The notes: a model not told the origin generated them from the letters alone. Shown: positions 13,845-27,324, counted from the stretch's first letter. The stretch is DNA of 64,000 nucleotides from Cheilinus undulatus (GCF_018320785.1 NC_054865.1:36766398-36830397); one strand, 5' to 3'. Translations and numbers: made by a program.

Positions 13845-14640
13845 AAAAATCAGGGATGCATGATACTGTTTTTTTTTCTTGCAGATATGCTGATATTTAC
13901 AGATTGATCTACAGTCTCTCCAGGCACTCCGGCTTCCTCCCATCTCCAAAAACATGTTCATTAGGTTAACTGATCACTCTAAATTGGCCGTAGGTGTGAT
14001 TGTGAGCGTGCTTGATTGTCTGTCTCTATATGTCAGCCCTGCAATTGACTGGCGACCAGTCCAGGGTGTACCCCGCCTTTCACCCAATGACAGCTGGGAT
14101 AGGCTCCAGCCCCACCCCCGACCCAGAATGGAATAAGGGGTATAGAAAATGGATGGATGGACTATCCTGTATCAATTTTTTCTCCCACCCCTAATAAAAG
14201 TAGTGATTTGCTGTTAAAATTTGTGGTGCGGACTTCAGAAAAAAGTTAATTAGAGGGTTAACAAGCTGAAATGCTGTCTTCAGGTCAGCCTGGAAATTAG
14301 ATTAATGTAAATAAATGTCATGATGTGTTCACACGTCGCATAAAGAAAATGAAAATTCAGTTTTTGACAAAAATGTTGATAAACGCAGCTATGAATGTGA
14401 GGAATATGTTTGTATTTGAGGGATATAAAATAAATGTGAAAGACTGAATCATAAAGTTTTAACCCAAAGCTCTCCAGCTTAAACCACTACGTGGAAAATG
14501 GTCTGTCAACACTTTGTCTTTACACCAAATTATAGAAAAGTAATGATTGTGGTATTGATAAGGACTCCGACTGATATGAGTATCACAAAGGGTATCAATA
14601 TCAATAAAACCAAGCGATCTCCCACCCTAGATACTGAGGA
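13845..14640. mobile_element. hAT-like fragments around an inserted L2 tail
   Basis: Short pieces ending in cagggatgcatgatac (about 13852) and tcccacccctaat (about 14183), plus a piece near 14525-14630 (ggtattgataaggac... gtatcaatatcaat), resemble termini of fish hAT MITEs. The L2 tail at 13915-14157 lies between the first two. Structure and borders are uncertain. Confidence 0.35.
13915..14157 (+). mobile_element. L2-like LINE 3' tail
   Basis: The conserved 3' region of fish L2-type LINEs is readable in order: gcactccggcttcctcccat, gactggcgaccagtccaggg, tgacagctgggataggctcc, and the terminal repeated ggatggatgga (14150-14162). Only the 3' end is present, as expected from 5' truncation. Confidence 0.85.
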
Positions 14641-17600
14641 AGTCAACTGTCATAATCTATGCTTGAAAACTGAGATTGTTAGCTCTACTACTCACACCAA
14701 AAACAGCGGCGATAGACACAGGCCCTAATTTCTGACTGAAAATATAATCGACAGACTTGCTAACATGCTGCACATCCCTTTGTTTCAATTCCACATGAAC
14801 AGGCAAGTGGCAAAGCCACAACCAGTGCTCCATTAGGCAATACCTATGCCCAAGTGTGACAACCATTTTTTACTCCTTTTTCTAAACCGTATTAGATTCC
14901 TGTTCAAATCAGTGAACTAGTGAATGAACTCCGCTTGAACTGGCCTGAGCCCACACATAACAGCAGCACCTGACACCAGGTGCTGGAGGTGAATCTGCAG
15001 CTGATCAGAGAGAGAGGGAGAGACAGGAACCATTACATTCCTTACTCTTAATATATGAGAGCCATCGAGTATTATGTAAAAGATTATACTTAAAAGCTGT
15101 TGTTTTAGTAGTTTTTCACAGCAGATGTTATTTTTGTTATTCTGTTCTGCATTCATCTGGATCATTGTGATGCTTATCAGTCATCTCCCTTGTCCATACA
15201 AAGATCTGCTTTGGCTGGCCAAAGCTGCAGTTTGTCCTTACTGTCAGTTAACTTAATTGATAAGTCGCCTTTAGATATTGTAACATTTGATCACAATGTC
15301 TGACGCAGCCTCTTTTTTTCCAACCATAAAAAGGTGCAGAAAAAGCAGCACAGACCGTCAAAAAACAAAATTACCACCCCAAACGACAGAGATGCTGATT
15401 CAGACTGGATTACTATTATTATAGGAGCTCTGTGCGTGCTAAAATATGGTCAGTAATTAGCCCTAGAATTTTTACTTTACAAATTACAGACATGGACGAT
15501 ACTCATGAGATTAAAAAACACAGATGTCTCGCTTTCATTTGTTTGCTGGCATTTGGAAAGAAAATATCAAATTTGACTTTTTACATCTCAAGTATATCAG
15601 CTTTTCCAGTCCTTGTTCATCCATTCAGTGCTTTGAGAAGCTTAAAAGGCCCGTTTCACTGTGTTGTGTTGCTATGATATGATTGGAAATACACTGTTAG
15701 GTGGAGGGGTGAAGCAAACAGTCAGATGTTACAGTAAAATGCTGGCAGTGAACATGTTAGAAGGGCCTTAATCATCAGAGTTAAACACCATCCTTGTGAA
15801 TTTAGAAAATTTCTATTGAACTGAAGCAATGTCAGGTCTTTCAGTTCATCCTGATTCTGCCAGTTGAATAATCTTTTCATAATGCAATTCAACAAGACTG
15901 CTTAACACTGTGGCCTTTGTATGAACCACATCACTCATCACTGCATCTTTTTATCTATCTTACCACACAGCAGTCACTTATTCTGCACATTACACAGAAT
16001 CCTTCTTCATCTGTATCCTACTGGCTTTAAAAGAAAGAGTGGATGTACCTTGGTTCATGCAAAGTCCATTAAAGGGGATGATGTTCCTTTATTGACTTAC
16101 TGCAGATGGGCACATTTTTGCATACATGTAGTTGTCAATACAACCGCATTAACATGCAACTAATGCCAGGCAGTGTAAGGAGGGTATTCTGTCTTGAAAT
16201 GTCTGCAAACTACAACAGCATTTCTAGTCACAATAGCCTTTAAACATCATTTTATTTTCAGCAAAAGAAATGTTCCAAGCCATCAAAGAAGCATTTTCCA
16301 CACATACACATACACAGAACATGACAGATTTAGAAATATGACTTAAACCAGAACAGATGGCCCTTAAAAGTAAAACACAGTAATTCAATCTGGCTAATGG
16401 GAGGAAAGCCACAAACTGCCTCCATTCTCATTTCTTTGACTGAGAAACTCAGCTGAATTGCTTCTCCAGCTTTGATGCTCAACCCCTCTATCATAGTGTG
16501 TTTCTGTGTTCCCCATGCATATTATAAGACATTTAAAAGGAAAACAGTGTATATTTACTAGACATGCCTCACCGTGTGCACAGACAGGAGCTATTAGAGC
16601 GTCGACAGAGGGGGAAATGCATTGTAATTGATTGTTACAAAAGATTACCCTCTTCAAGAAGCTTCAAGCTATTTCAGAAGTGCATTTGAGGCGTTAGAGC
16701 GCCGTGCAAAGAAGGCTCTCTCAGCGCCACACATTCACGCTGACATGCAGTTTGCAAAACAATTACCATGTGCTGTTGTTTGATCTTTGTCCCCACTTTG
16801 GTTCTTTTTAAGTGAGAGTGCAAACTCAGTTGCCAGACATCAGGGCAATCATGGCTTCAATCGAGGGATGTCACTTAAAGGCAAATGGAAAGCTTATTCC
16901 CCGCACATGTCCACAAACTTCAATAAGACGTTACTTTCACAAATGAAATGCTGTAGTTACAATGATAATGAATTGCTCTTGGAAAGTTGTCCCTGCATAT
17001 GGTCTTGTAGCTGCAATAAATCTTACCATGAGTCCCTTCAAACTTGGGGAATAGCAGTGCATTAAATCCTAAAAGTGTTCCAAAGCACACAGGAGGTTTG
17101 GTGTGGAAAGGATTCAAAAAAATCTACTAAATGGATGCTCAAAATCCAACTGCAAAAATAAGTCAGAAAGCCTGTGCAATTGAGAGAACCAATATTTCAT
17201 GTCCTTATGAAGACAAAAGATTGCTGTGTCTGGATTTGATTTAATTTCACTCACTCTCGGTATGTTTATGAAAAATTCTCCAGTTACAGAGCGGCTGTGT
17301 TCATGCATGAGCTTTAATTGCCCAGTGAAAGTGACTGTACATTTCAACTCTACTGACACATCTAGAAAGCCGACTTGAGAGCCAACTTAAGAGGGACACA
17401 CCTGTAAAGGACAGAGTACGTCCACGTGGGGGGATGGGTACTGAATCAGGTATTCGCAACTAACAGGAAATTGGTTTTCTTTATATGAGCAATATAGCCT
17501 TGAATCTTGAAGTCAGTCTTTGCAGGAAATATATTAACCTGCTGGGCCATGGGCACAAACTTTCCAACCACATTGTTGACAGGTTTTATGAGCCTAATGC

Positions 17601-18503
17601 ACTTTGTGATGTATAGCATAATAACACAGACCATGACTGTAGGGCCTTTCTCTTAATATTGGCTGCCAAGTGGATCTAGCAAAATTATTGTAATGAGACT
17701 AAATTTCCATACAACAGCAAAATGAGTTCATTACTCTAAGTTATATTGGTGGAGTCACCAAAAGAAATTGATGGTTTTATTAAGCTGGAATTGAATTTCA
17801 GCTATAAACAGGATTACACAAACAAGAAGACAGCAAAATGCAATAATAATCACATTAGTGTTATCAAAAAGGTTATCAGAAAGGCCTCTGCTGCTTCTTA
17901 TTCTCTCATTTTCAAATAGAGATTTTCAGCTCTAGCATAGCTCACAGGCTTAGTGGGCTGATTTTTGAACAGTTAGCTGTTAAAATTGATCATATTTCTA
18001 TAAACAGCAGTTCTGTCTTTGTGTAAACCCAACAAGAAACCTAAAATTATGCAAATCAGGGCAAAAAAAACTAGAGAGTATTTTCCATTACACCCTGTTG
18101 TTACTCTTCCTGGTGGATTGGTGGTGAATTCTAAGAATGCAGGTATATGTAGTCCGTCCAGCACATCCTACATCAACTTTTGTGGTCAACCAAAACTGGG
18201 AACTGTCTAAACAAAGCTAAAGGAAAGAGCTTAAAGGCTTTCTCTCCTTTTAAATGAAGTCTTTCCTATTTTCACATTAGTGTATGAAAAATAAAGTTAC
18301 CACAGATTTTTACACACAGCATACAAATCATAGCTTTCAGTCACCGTGCAGGGTGCTGGAGGGCAAAAAAGGGCTTAGAACATTTGTAGCTACCACTGAA
18401 CACTGAGTGGAGCATTTCCAGGTATTTATTCTCCATCCCTTCAAAATGATGCATGTTCACACACACCTGACGACTGCTGAAAAACTGTTTTAAATACAGC
18501 TGT
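14641..18503. other. gene-less stretch
   Basis: No exon or identifiable transposon except short CA runs near 16300 and the block at 16655-16785. Open frames here are below 95 codons and lack family features. Confidence 0.45.
16655..16785. promoter_or_regulatory. candidate conserved non-coding element
   Basis: GC-balanced island with gcgttagagcgccgtgcaaa and ctctcagcgccacacattca, then caaaacaattacc, in an AT-rich repeat-free surrounding. There is no open frame of note. Inference from composition only. Confidence 0.2.
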
Positions 18504-19048
18504 TAGGGATGCCTAATATTATCAGTAAGAAAACGGTATCAGCACGTCACCTTAAAAGAGAATTATCAGTATTGGCTGATAGGAGAATTCCTGCCGATAT
18601 TTATTACTTATATTTTGTCTATAAAAATCTGCCTGTATTAGCGGTAAATATTGGCAGTATGAACAAATAAGTTTTGATAGGATACGATACACTTTATTGT
18701 CCCCTGGGGAAAATTAGTTTTGGACTCCAAGTGCTGCAGATATTCAGCTGCCATCACAATAATAAAAATATTAAGTCTGTGGAGTTTTAGGCTGCATGGA
18801 CCAACAGACCTACATTAGCTGAAGTCTTTTTGTTATTCATCATCATTCCTTACAGTTTAATGTGGATGTTAAGGACTTAAATTTGTTAATTTGCTCATCC
18901 CCACTTTAAAATCGTTGTTTTAAACATAAAGGTTTTAGGTCCAAACTACATTTTTATATCGGTATGTACGGTATCAGTATCAGCTAAAATTATTTTGTGA
19001 ATATCAGAATTTCAGATATCTGCAAAAATCTAATATTGTTCATCCCTA
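18504..19048. mobile_element. non-autonomous hAT-like element (about 545 bp)
   Basis: Termini tagggatgcctaatattatc (18504) and, reversed from 19048, tagggatgaacaatattaga are inverted repeats. The 8-bp flanks acagctgt and aaacttgt agree at 5 of 8 positions, a possible decayed duplication. The interior includes a short retroelement-like piece at about 18675-18720 (gatacactttattgtcccct). Confidence 0.6.
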
Positions 19049-19679
19049 AAACTTGTTTAAATTGTTTAATAAAAGTTTTTGTCAGATTGGACCCTTTTCC
19101 TGTGACACTATACAAATCCCTAAAATCAGAAATATCCAAGCCAGAGCTTAGTTTCATGTTTACTGACCAGTGTACCTCCAGTGAAGAAACCATCTCCTTA
19201 TACCACCTCTGGGTCTACGAAGCGCAAATTCTCCAAAAGTATGGACAGGTGTAGGTATTTTTGATGTATTTGACTCAATAATGGAGCTTGCCCTTCATTT
19301 AGAAGTGAAGGGCAGAAATTCCTTATCAAAGCTTAAATAAGTGCTGATAAGCTAAAATTAGTTAGCTTGTGTGACTTAATCATATCAGGATGACCGTCAT
19401 CAGCTGTCTCTTTCAGTTATGGTTTCATGAGTCGACTTGTTTGAGAGAGGACTGGCTGCAGACCGTTTATCTCAGAGAGGAAGCACTGTAATTTAACAGT
19501 ACATGGTATTACCAGTTTTAGATTCTTTTTCTTATTTTAATTCAACTTTATTAACAAAGTCTGGCAGTTACATTACGGACTGAGCAACATTTCATAAATA
19601 AAACAGAGATAAAGATCAGAGGTCTAATCTGGAATTAAATTATGTATCGATAGTTTTAGAAGTGGTTACATGAATGGTG

Positions 19680-19965
19680 GCTTGCTTTGGCCCCCTTAGC
19701 TTTAGCTAAAGCTAACATAGCTACATAATTTATGTTACTACATAAGCCAATGTAGCTAAGTTAGGTTTAGCAATGTGAGCTTTAGCACAAGCTTTAGCTA
19801 ATGTAGTTCAGCTAATTTAGCTACATAGATAATGTGGAACCCAGCTTGCGCAGCTGCTTATTGAGCCTATAGTTAGCTATGGAAGCTACATTAACTACAT
19901 TAGCTATGTAGCTACATAGCATTAATGGAGCCACATAAGTTACACTTGCTGCATTAAACTGCTTT
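19680..19965. repeat. degenerate minisatellite of tagctacat / ttagcta words
   Basis: Words such as ttagctaaagctaacatagc, tgtagctaagttagg, gctaatttagctacatag and tagctatgtagctacatagc recur with shifts and inversions. Many are near-palindromic around AGCT. This kind of array is common in fish genomes; it carries no gene. Confidence 0.75.
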
Positions 19966-21539
19966 CACAGAGTACACACCTTTGTCCTGTAGCAAAAGTA
20001 TTTAGATTTTTATCAAATGTTTTGTAATTTGGTTGTGCACATCAAGTTTGTAACTTTTGGTATCCTAACTATTACCTTGAACCTTACCTTTACCAAAAAC
20101 TGAAGTTTGATCCAATAATATTTCAAATGTTTTAGCATGTATTTCTGTTCTTAGGCATACAACTCAAAACATAAATATCAAGCAGCATCAAAAAAATACA
20201 AAACCTGATGGTTTTACAGTACTACTTTCAAAATAACAATATTTTCCAAAAATAAGCTTTCCTTCTTTTTAAACAACAACAGTAGTGGCACTACTGTAAA
20301 CTTAAATGCCTTCCTTGAGGCATGTTTTTAAACTTCTCAAGTACTGCTTGCAAAAAAACCATACAAAAATAATTGCAGCCTTTTGTGCGGTTATGTAACT
20401 GCACAGCCTGACATTGTGATTGTGATTAGATTAGATCAGCTGTGCAGCACTAGCAAGAGGAAGCATGACCCTACTTATTTATATGGCTAAGTCTGCTAAA
20501 TGAAAGTGTGATACTTGGGGAACAACTTAAAAGTGTGAGCTCACATCATAAGAAACCAACAAGAGTTAAAATAAGCAGAACTACAGCCAGAGACTGCTGA
20601 TTATTACTTAAGGGATCTACCAGTCAATACTGAATGGACAGTAAAATAGCAAGATCCATTGAGGTTGCGAAAGATCTCAGGGGGAGTGTGAGGCTCTGTG
20701 TACTCTGAGGCTGCCAAAGTTAGGTTTACACATTCTAATTAAAATCATGATAAAATAGTTATTAAGAAGCTCATATAAAGTCTGTCAGGTAAGAAAAAAA
20801 CATACATAGGCCTATCATCTCAAGGTTTTATCAACGAAAAATCTAAATTGAATCGTGACCTCATGAATCAGAATGGAACCAAACCATAAGATAGTGAAAG
20901 ATGCACACTCCTAGTATACAATTACAATCACACAATTAAGAGAACTGTTTTCTTCAGGTGGATCCTGACATCAGTCTCTAATGTATCCATTAACAACATC
21001 AAGAATCAGTAGTGATTTCCCCCAAGGTTAGCATTCCTGCCAGTATGGAGCTGTTCTCTCCAGCTGCCCACTGAGGACTGCTTCAGTGCATCCTCTACAT
21101 CAGCTGATTATGCTATCTATCAAGCCCAGCTGTCACTGCCTATTTAAACCTTTGTCAAGTCCTCTATACCATGCAGCCTGCAGTAAAGCAAATAATTGCA
21201 CTTTTGTAATCAAACACCTGAACATCTCTTCCTCTGTATATTTCAAAGATAGAGAAGCAAGATGGTGAATTTAAGGAGAAATATTTCGGAGAGTGATGGA
21301 GGCGCTAGGAGTAGTCTTAATGACAAAAACACTGGTATGGAAACTAACATTTTTTCTTGTGTTTGTTGTTGTAACAGCAAGCTAATAGAAGGGGAAAACA
21401 GATGCTGGATCCTTTTTTCTTGTTGCCAAGGCACAAACACGATGCTGGCAGCTACAAAGATTCAATTATAAAAAGTACAGAAAATAATTAGAAAAAATAA
21501 TAGCACTTGAAAAAAATTGCCCCTCCAGAAATTGCACAT

Positions 21540-21990
21540 AACAATAAATCCGTTAATTAGCTCATTAATATTCAATTGGGGTCAGTGGACTTAATGGAAC
21601 CTTTTTCATGGGCCAAGGAAATGTTTAACACTCACTTTTCCTCTGCCTGTTCTCATTATCAACTATGCACAGGCGGGCCTTATCAGCGCTCCAGATGGTG
21701 AGGAACAATGCAGCACCATTATCGTCTTACAGCAGCGTGTGTGCCTTGTAACCGGTGTGTGCCTGGGACAGTGAAGTATAGATACTGAGGCATTTAGTGT
21801 AATTGATATGTGGTATATATCGTATTGTTTAGGCCTGTTTGTTTGCTCTGCTGGTATTCAAGGCGAGAGGAGAGGCGAAGATTGATTTTCACCGCAGCCA
21901 TTCCCGCTCTCACCGCAGGTCACAGATAACTTGTCAACGCAGGTTTTTGGGGCTGGTGTAAAATGCATCAAGGCTAAACTCTCTCGAGCA
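21540..21990. promoter_or_regulatory. candidate conserved non-coding element cluster
   Basis: Closely spaced homeodomain-type sites (ccgttaattagctcattaat, atattcaattgg), then a GC-balanced stretch with gcgggccttatcagcgctcc (GATA-type ttatc) and ccttgtaaccggtgtgtgcc (grainyhead-like AACCGGT). No repeats. Inference from composition only. Confidence 0.3.
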
Positions 21991-22204
21991 TAGTGGAGGA
22001 TTGGGAGTTTCATCTCTGCAAACACAAATGCTCTCATTGCTGTTACCTTGTGCATGAGACAGATGTTTTATTCAACAAGTACATGGGATGGAGAGATGTC
22101 ACAGCAAACACCTCACTGCATCTCTGCCCTGTAAGGTTCCCATCGGAATCATTTTCCTGCTTTGCAATACAAATTAATATAGAAGTGATATGCATTTATT
22201 TTAA

Positions 22205-22335
22205 CTTGGGATGCCCAATATTATCAGCATAGTAATGTTTTCAGCAGATTATAGCTTAAGAAGACAATGTTCATTATCGCCAGATGTGAACATTTCTGCT
22301 CATATCTACAGCCAATTCATCAGTCAAACACATCA
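22205..22335 (+). mobile_element. hAT-like fragment related to the 18.5 kb element
   Basis: gggatgcccaatattatcag at about 22209 matches the terminus of the element at 18504, and the following attatcgccagatgtgaaca is typical of that family's subterminal region. No opposite end was found. Confidence 0.5.
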
Positions 22336-24829
22336 GCAGAAAGTGAGGCACATTTGAGAGAAAATCTGTCATATTTATAAGTCACTTACAAGAAAATGTA
22401 AAGATTCTAAGAGATGGACTGTGATGTACATCTAAATTTGTTAGCTTTAGGCTAATATTTATTGAAATTTCCATCAATAGGCCGACAGATATAGAATTGC
22501 TTGGTGCTACTTTTAATTTAAGAAACAATCTAATTTACTTGACAACACTCAGTAACAGAAAACGTTTAGCTGATCCTTTTCAGAAAATGTTCTGTTGAAT
22601 AAATTGTTTCTGAGCTAAGAGAAGTGAAGTCAGTTTCTTAATTCCTCAGATAACGCTGCTTTTTCTCTTTTTGTTATTTAATAGAAGCAAACAGCTTTGA
22701 GAAGCTCTACAGCCACTGTATGGTGGTTGTACCACATGGAAACCAGGTAGTGGTAAAATTAATGAAAAAACAATAGTTTTAAAGCAAGATAAGATACTAT
22801 TTTATTGTTCCACTGGGTTGTTTTTTTGTCTGTTTTTCAATAAAAAGACTGTATGTTCAAAAAACATTAATCATCCCATGCTTCACCTTGCAAGGCAAAC
22901 ATTACTTCTCACATATCTGTAAATATACGGATGATGCCTCCTTGTGTCCAGTGCCAAAATGTAAACTTTTTACAGATGGATAAAAGGCTAATAAACAACC
23001 TGGGGAGAGGCTAACATTGTTGTAATTTCCCATAAAGCAGCTTGGCATTTAGGTTTGGGGAACCTCTGCGATAAAACAGAACTAATATTGCATATCGAGA
23101 AATAAGTGAAGACGCTGACCTACCAGGATAGCAGCATATGTTTCAATTAAGGACATATGAGCAGCTGAATGAGCTAAGCTAACTTGTTTAGCCTTTCAAA
23201 TGTTCGTTTATATGTTAAATGACTGTTTTTTATCTAATCGTCCCATCTCACTGTCCGCTTAAATATACCTGACACTACCAAAACGATCTAACAGCATTTC
23301 ATACCGACTGATAAATCCTGATGTATCTCATGTCAAAGTGGTTAATCTCACTGCTGATACGTATGACATCATAGCCTGTTAAGTTAGGAGCCTGGTTCAG
23401 CTAGCACATTGCCATATGGTCTGCCCAGAAAGGTCCATTTTTTTCAACATACTCACAGCACATTACAGATGGAGGGGAGGAGTTCTGCTGGCACGTTTGA
23501 CATCATGGAGCTTCCAATAGGAATGAATGAACTTCCTGTTGACTTACCGCCATATGTAGAAAGAGGCGTTAAGGTTTTGAGTTTCAGGCAGAACTTTGTA
23601 TAAATCAGTGCTGATAGAATCAGCAAAAATGAGTTTGGAAATATGGCAAAATGTAATATTGTAAATCCCTATTTTTAACCCATAAATAAGGTCAGTTTAG
23701 TTGTCAATATTGTTTGCAGTTCTTTGAAAAACAGGATCAAGGGGATCTTAAAAAAGGACAAGAAAAATCAAATGAATTTTTGATTCAAATGTATAAATCA
23801 ATAAAAGTGCCTGTACTCATTTTTTTCTTTGGTGGTTTTAGTCACCATGATAGCAATATATTAAGGCTTTCCCTGTTTTAGCAATTTTATTTATGCACCT
23901 CATAGCATGTGGATCTGATATTTCCACCTTCATTAAAACATATCACTTGATGGCACAGAGAATCTGTAAACTTGTGTGGTCTTTTCCTCTGCACTCCCTC
24001 TCTTTCTAAGCTTCTCAAAGATTCAGATTACTTCAAGCTATTTTTCTCCCAACATACGGCATCAGCCTATCATCAGAAAGCAGACCAAGACAGAGCCGCT
24101 CATGCATACACAATTTGGCAGGAAATGACTGTGTCAAAGTCTAACGTAAAGCCAAGTTTAATTAATGTAGGTATGATGAAAGCTAACTTGTCAGTACAGG
24201 GCATTTTACACAAGTGACATTTACATTGCTTTTGTTAAGGGGGATTGCTCCCCCCCAAAATCAAGAACACCAAGTAATATGCTAGCAAGGATTTTACACT
24301 TGTGTGATTTTCTGAGCGGAGTAAATAATGCAATCTGCCAGGAAATCTTCATTCACTGACAGTCAAAAAGGAAATTGATGCCACTTGTTACAAATATTCA
24401 GTGCATTTATTTTTTATCAGTATTTCCCATAACACAGAGGATTAATGTGCCTCAGTTCAGAGGATGAACCGTGACATCGTCATTTTCCGTTAACGTGCTC
24501 CATCTCTTGTATCCATCATTATATCTACACTAGTTAAATGTCATCCTTTTTAGAGCATTTTCAGTCCCATGCAAGGTTATCCACCTTTAAAAAAAGAGTG
24601 GCAAAACATTAAAGCAAAGGGTTTGCTGTTGTCTCTGTTTAAAGCAAAGGATGGATTTTTTACAGAGATAAAGGCTGCTGCTCTTGTTCTTAGCATGTCA
24701 GTTTATTGACACCATTCTCACAGCAAAGGGAGATTATTAGAAATGATAGATAATCGCTTGATAAAAGAACATTTTTGTATCAAATCAGTGGTGCAGAAAA
24801 ATACAGGGTCTGACTGAACGACTTAAAGG

Positions 24830-25090
24830 AGATTTTCCAACATCTTCCTGTCAACTTGGTGAAACTAAAGACGCGACAAAGTAAAATTGAATTCGCCTGG
24901 CTGAAACAATGTAGGTAGGAGGATTTAACAAAGAAAGCATTTCTAAACAAATAAATGTCTTTGAGCTGTGAGAGCTAACAGAGCAGAATAGCTCGGATAG
25001 AATGTGCTGAATCTGCGACGGCTATCCCCCAAATAGAGGTGATCCTAAATCATGTGCTTATAGGTTGCAGCTTGAGAGCCCAGGTGTCAT
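24830..25090. promoter_or_regulatory. candidate conserved non-coding element
   Basis: Repeat-free, with aaattgaattcgcctggctg, acaatgtaggtaggagg (SOX-type ACAAT) and aaatcatgtgcttataggtt. Balanced composition compared with its flanks. Inference from composition only. Confidence 0.22.
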
Positions 25091-26469
25091 GGATAATTCC
25101 TACTCAGATATCTATAGCCCCCACTATCTCACCCCCATTCTCTCTCTCTTAGCTTAACTCCACCTTTGTCACTCTGTCAAATAAGCAAGCTGCCATCCTA
25201 TTGATCCCCCCCCAACCAAACTCACAACCTCCAGACACCCACCCCCATCCACCGGCCCATCATAAGGCCAGCTGTTAAACCTTTGAGCAGAGAGAGAGAG
25301 GACACTCCCCACTGAGTGCAATTGGGATTTGAGAACTTAAACACTTCTCAAGCACAAAATTTCAGCCTGAGCAGCAGAGAGGGGATTCTGTCCTCAGGCC
25401 CCCCTCACGCTCACCTGATCAGAAGGTCAGTCCCATCACCATCGTCCTTCTTGCCCATCTTGCACTCTCGACGCCTCTCAGTAGCTCTGGAAGGGGCTCA
25501 GCTTTCTCATTTACTTCAAACACTGCTGTCAACAGTTTTCGCCGCTGTCCTTGACTTGAAAATGATACCGGATTCATATTTTTGAGGATGACACACCACA
25601 GGGATGAAGGCCAAAAGTGCAAGAGGGATGAAGGGGGATAGCAGGAGGGGTTTTAGAGTTAAACAAGGGGCTGTGATGGAAAGTAAAGAAAAAAGCATTT
25701 CACAAAGAACATGAAGCCCAGAAAAGGAGGACAAAGTGGATCCAATGCTGTTCATGAAAATGGTATCTTTGCAATTTTACTGCAAAAAAGGAGCTGGTGC
25801 GGATTATCATGTAAAACAAGAATCAGTGAATGAAAAACTAAACCTGAATTCCAGTGTTTTAAGTCACAAAGTCTTTGCCACACTGGTTGATGGTTTAACT
25901 CCCAATCCGGTCACAATATGGTACAAGTCTCCCTCAGTCTCTCCTCCCACATTTCCTGTCTCTCTCATGTGCTTTGAAATGAAGGCACAAATCAACCCTA
26001 AAAAGCTCCATGAAAGACCTACATTAACCAGTCATACATTGAATGATGGGCCATGTCTTTTAGCAGAAATATCAAGAATATTAAATCAAACTAAATTCAA
26101 ATGGAGCAGTCAGCTGAAAAACCATTCTCAACTCTGTTACTGCTGGTCAGTCATCCTCCTCATCCACTCAAAGCAGCCATGGTAAGATCCTCCAATCATT
26201 GTAATAAGTTCCAATAAACTAAGGTCAGTCTGCACTATTTTTTTACCTGTTACAATGGCCACTATGTCAGACTAGGTGATGACAAAGCCATAAATTGATG
26301 CAGCCACTTAACCAACAGACATGACAGACTATACAGAGGTACTTGATCAATCACTGCAGGATGTGATGATGCTGGAAGGAAGAGGGGCTGAGCTGGACTA
26401 GACCTGCAAAGAGGACTGTAAACAAACATGCTGGGTTCATTGTACTGTTCTGTATCTGTCTATTAATCT

Positions 26470-27324
26470 ACACCACATGGACAGAAGTATGTGGCCACAC
26501 CTTTAATTATTGAAATAAGGTGTTTCAATCAGACCCATTGCCACAAGTGTATAATATCAAGTACCTAGGCACTGGCACTGTGACGTCATTTAGCTGCAGC
26601 GCTACTTGCCGTTCCTATCTGCAGTTTCAGACTGGCAGCCAGTGTTAGGGCTGCATCTCAGATACGAAGCCTATCTGTATCCTAAGTGACGTCACAGTGC
26701 CAGTGCAGACCAAAACATGACGGCCTCCTGGTGAGTTTATAAACTTAAATTACTCAAACTGTAGATATCTAGTGAGTTTTTCCGTCAAATGTACATATGA
26801 GAGATAGATATATCTATCCAACAAGATGAACTTGTCTGATCATGTAGGGTTCCTTTTAATGCCTCAGCTACCAAGAGATTTTGGACTATGCTATGCTTCC
26901 AACTTTGTGGCAACAGTTTGGTGAAGGCCCTATTCTATATCAACATTACCATGCCCCAGTGCACAAAGCAAAGACTACAGAGAAATTATTTGATGAGTCA
27001 GCATGTAAGAACTTAAATGGCCCGCACAGAGCCCTGACCTCAACCTCATTGAGCACCTTTGGGGCAAACTGGAGCGATCATTGGGAGCCAGGCCTTCTCA
27101 TCCCGCATCAGTGCCTGACCTAAAAAATGTGCTACAGAATGAATAGGCACAAATTCCCATAAAAACACTCCAAAATCTTGTGGGAATCCTTCGACAATTG
27201 GGAGCTGTTACGGCTGCAACAGGGGGGAACTTAATATTAAAGTACATGCATTTGAATACAGTGTCATTACAGTCCCTGTTGGTGTAATGGTCAGGTGGCA
27301 GTATACTTTTGTCCATAGAGTGTA
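26470..27324 (+). mobile_element. Tc1-like transposon, internally deleted, interrupted by a foldback
   Basis: Left terminus caccacatggacagaagtat and right terminus, reversed, acactctatggacaaaagta are inverted repeats of a very common fish Tc1-type family. The 3' part of the transposase is readable on the plus strand near 26860-27130: ALTSTSLSTFGANWSDHW is a frame-shifted trace of the PDLNPIEHLW block, and the DNA matches the family closely. Most of the 5' and central transposase is missing. At that point sits a 138-bp foldback sequence, 26569-26706. Confidence 0.82.
26569..26706. repeat. 138-bp foldback with perfect 20-bp arms containing TGACGTCA
   Basis: Left arm 26569-26588 is gcactggcactgtgacgtca; the right arm 26687-26706 is its exact reverse complement, with a 98-bp loop. 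Similarity extends a few bases inward (ttag on both sides). Each arm ends with the palindrome TGACGTCA, a perfect CRE-type site. It occupies the place where the Tc1 copy has lost its transposase centre, so it is probably a small MITE inserted there or a rearrangement product. Confidence 0.8.

Larger units (their letters stand above)
19966..26469. other. gene-less stretch with regulatory candidates
   Basis: It contains the candidate blocks at 21540-21990 and 24830-25090, a hAT fragment at 22205, a retroelement-like word at 22790 (gatactattttattgttcc) and C-rich runs at 24250 and 25205. The 149-codon frame at 25736-26185 has no recognisable domain and is probably chance. Confidence 0.4.

Noticed and set aside
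21590..21620. Short resemblance to the LMO1 C-terminal words (LNGTF)
   Set aside because: Only five residues in one frame, without the preceding LIM-domain cysteines or a splice acceptor.
25736..26185. 149-codon plus-strand open frame, the longest outside ric3, tub and the LINE
   Set aside because: No domain, no splice context, ordinary composition, and not bounded by promoter-like sequence; chance in 64 kb is likely.
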